From Spirometra erinaceieuropaei (taxonomy: Eukaryota > Platyhelminthes > Cestoda > Diphyllobothriidea > Diphyllobothriidae): a DNA stretch of 64,000 nucleotides. The position numbers and the translations under genes were made by a program. Below are positions 63,195-64,000 of this stretch, in pieces (within the stretch, counting starts at the first letter, position 1; every line of letters starts with the position of its first letter). The stretch is taken from the NCBI GenBank assembly GCA_902702965.1, contig CACRXP010000416.1:121646-185645 (forward strand), in the 5' to 3' direction. The notes below the pieces were generated by a model. That model was given only the letters and a program-made list of their open reading frames with translations. It did not search any database and was not told the DNA's origin.

Positions 63195-63990
63195 AGTTCG
63201 ACCGTCGATTTCGACGATGTCCACCGTGTGCCCCACAGCTGCAGCAGCGGTGGGAGCAGGGACGGTGACTTACGCAGGGGTTTATAGTGCCAGTAGACTT
63301 GCGTAGCATCTACCTACACTCTCTCCTCCTCCCCCGCCTGGGTCCGGTGTCAAGACAGAGTCAAGAAGACCGGAGACGAGGGAGGCCGCAGGTGGATGGC
63401 TCGGACGGATCCTCACCTTGGCGTTCCACCACACCCACTGGTCCAAACAACAATAACCAGGATTTCAATCAACACAACCGAGAGTTGGAGGCTGGCACGG
63501 CCGAAGCCGCACCTGGGCGTGCCGCCAACGCCTGGCTCGGATCCCACACTGTGGTGGGAATGCCATAAAGGCCACATTAAAAAGGAGCCATTGCAGCCTG
63601 ACTCTCAGACCGCCTCCAGTAATGGAGGAGGTCCAAGGTACCCCGTCAGTTGGCAACCTTCCAAGCCACGGCTTTTAGCGCACCGTGATAGCTTCAAGCG
63701 CGTCAGATTGTTTATAGTGAGGAGAAAGTGCGCTGAGTCGTCGACCTCACTCTCCCTTCCCATTCCCACACCCCAGCCGCTGTCCGAGCCGGTCAGAAGA
63801 CTGGAGTGGGGAATGACGCGGTGGCTGACATGGTCGACTGACCGTGCCTGCGCGCGCCACAGCACGACCTGGCCCCCCATACACACAAACACCAGGATTT
63901 CACACAACGGGGGTTGAACGGCGTGTCTCTCACTTGCGTGAGAGGGCCGTGGAAGGTGCTGCTTCAGCCCGTCCCCAGCCCACCAGTCCG
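63195..63990 (-). repeat. Interspersed repeat family A, longest copy
   Basis: About 800 bases: GACGATGTCCACCGTGTGCC, CCGGTGTCAAGACAGAGTCA, CACCTGGGCGTGCC, CATAAAGGCCACATTAAAAA, CAGATTGTTTATAGTGAGG. It shows that the shorter copies are pieces of a longer, partly self-repeated unit. Confidence 0.65.
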
Positions 63991-64000
63991 CCACTACACA

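Overview
This is eukaryotic DNA, most likely from a flatworm and probably a diphyllobothriidean tapeworm (the Spirometra / Dibothriocephalus / Schistocephalus group). That assignment is an inference. It rests on several things: two conserved animal genes broken by introns, introns of only 36-43 bases near the 5' ends followed by kilobase introns further on, and very repeat-rich non-coding DNA. The repeats include CR1-like, RTE-like, Penelope-like and Ty3/gypsy relics, tRNA-derived SINEs and many long foldback repeats. Two runs of N are assembly gaps.

Two real protein genes can be reconstructed, both on the minus strand. The first, about 1100-40828, is a formin of the FMNL (formin-like) family. 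Thirteen exons join in phase to 781 codons, covering the GTPase-binding/FH3 region, a coiled coil, a short polyproline FH1 and the first half of FH2; the rest of FH2 lies beyond the left edge. Its introns grow from 36-43 bases at the 5' end to 12.6 kb, and almost all the repeats between 1 and 39 kb are intronic. The second, 53837-62616, is a complete PHF10/BAF45a orthologue: six exons, 615 residues, a SAY-type region and a C-terminal double PHD finger. PHF10 is a subunit of the PBAF SWI/SNF chromatin-remodelling complex.

Layout. 1-17 kb: 3' half of FMNL, with foldback elements, a dense cluster of a tRNA-derived SINE (3.5-6 kb) and RTE-like 3' fragments (13-15 kb). 17-25 kb: FH1 and coiled-coil exons, a tandem pair of foldback units holding a telomere-like array and a head-to-head tRNA-like palindrome, then a GAT microsatellite and a gap. 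25-35 kb: one 9.9 kb intron with a second tRNA-like palindrome, another RTE fragment and a cluster of minimal hammerhead-ribozyme motifs. 35-41 kb: 5' half of FMNL. 41-53.8 kb: intergenic, with a CR1-like LINE that keeps an open reverse transcriptase frame, an RTE-like relic and a Ty3/gypsy relic. 53.8-62.6 kb: PHF10, whose second intron holds a Penelope-like relic with both RT and GIY-YIG parts. 62.6-64 kb: more interspersed repeat.

The strongest candidates for something little described are the dispersed minimal hammerhead motifs (core CTGATGA ... GAAACGTC), several of which sit in sense orientation inside FMNL introns; the head-to-head tRNA-like foldback element, one copy of which has a 12-base target duplication; and a telomere-like array bounded by its own 27-base inverted repeat.
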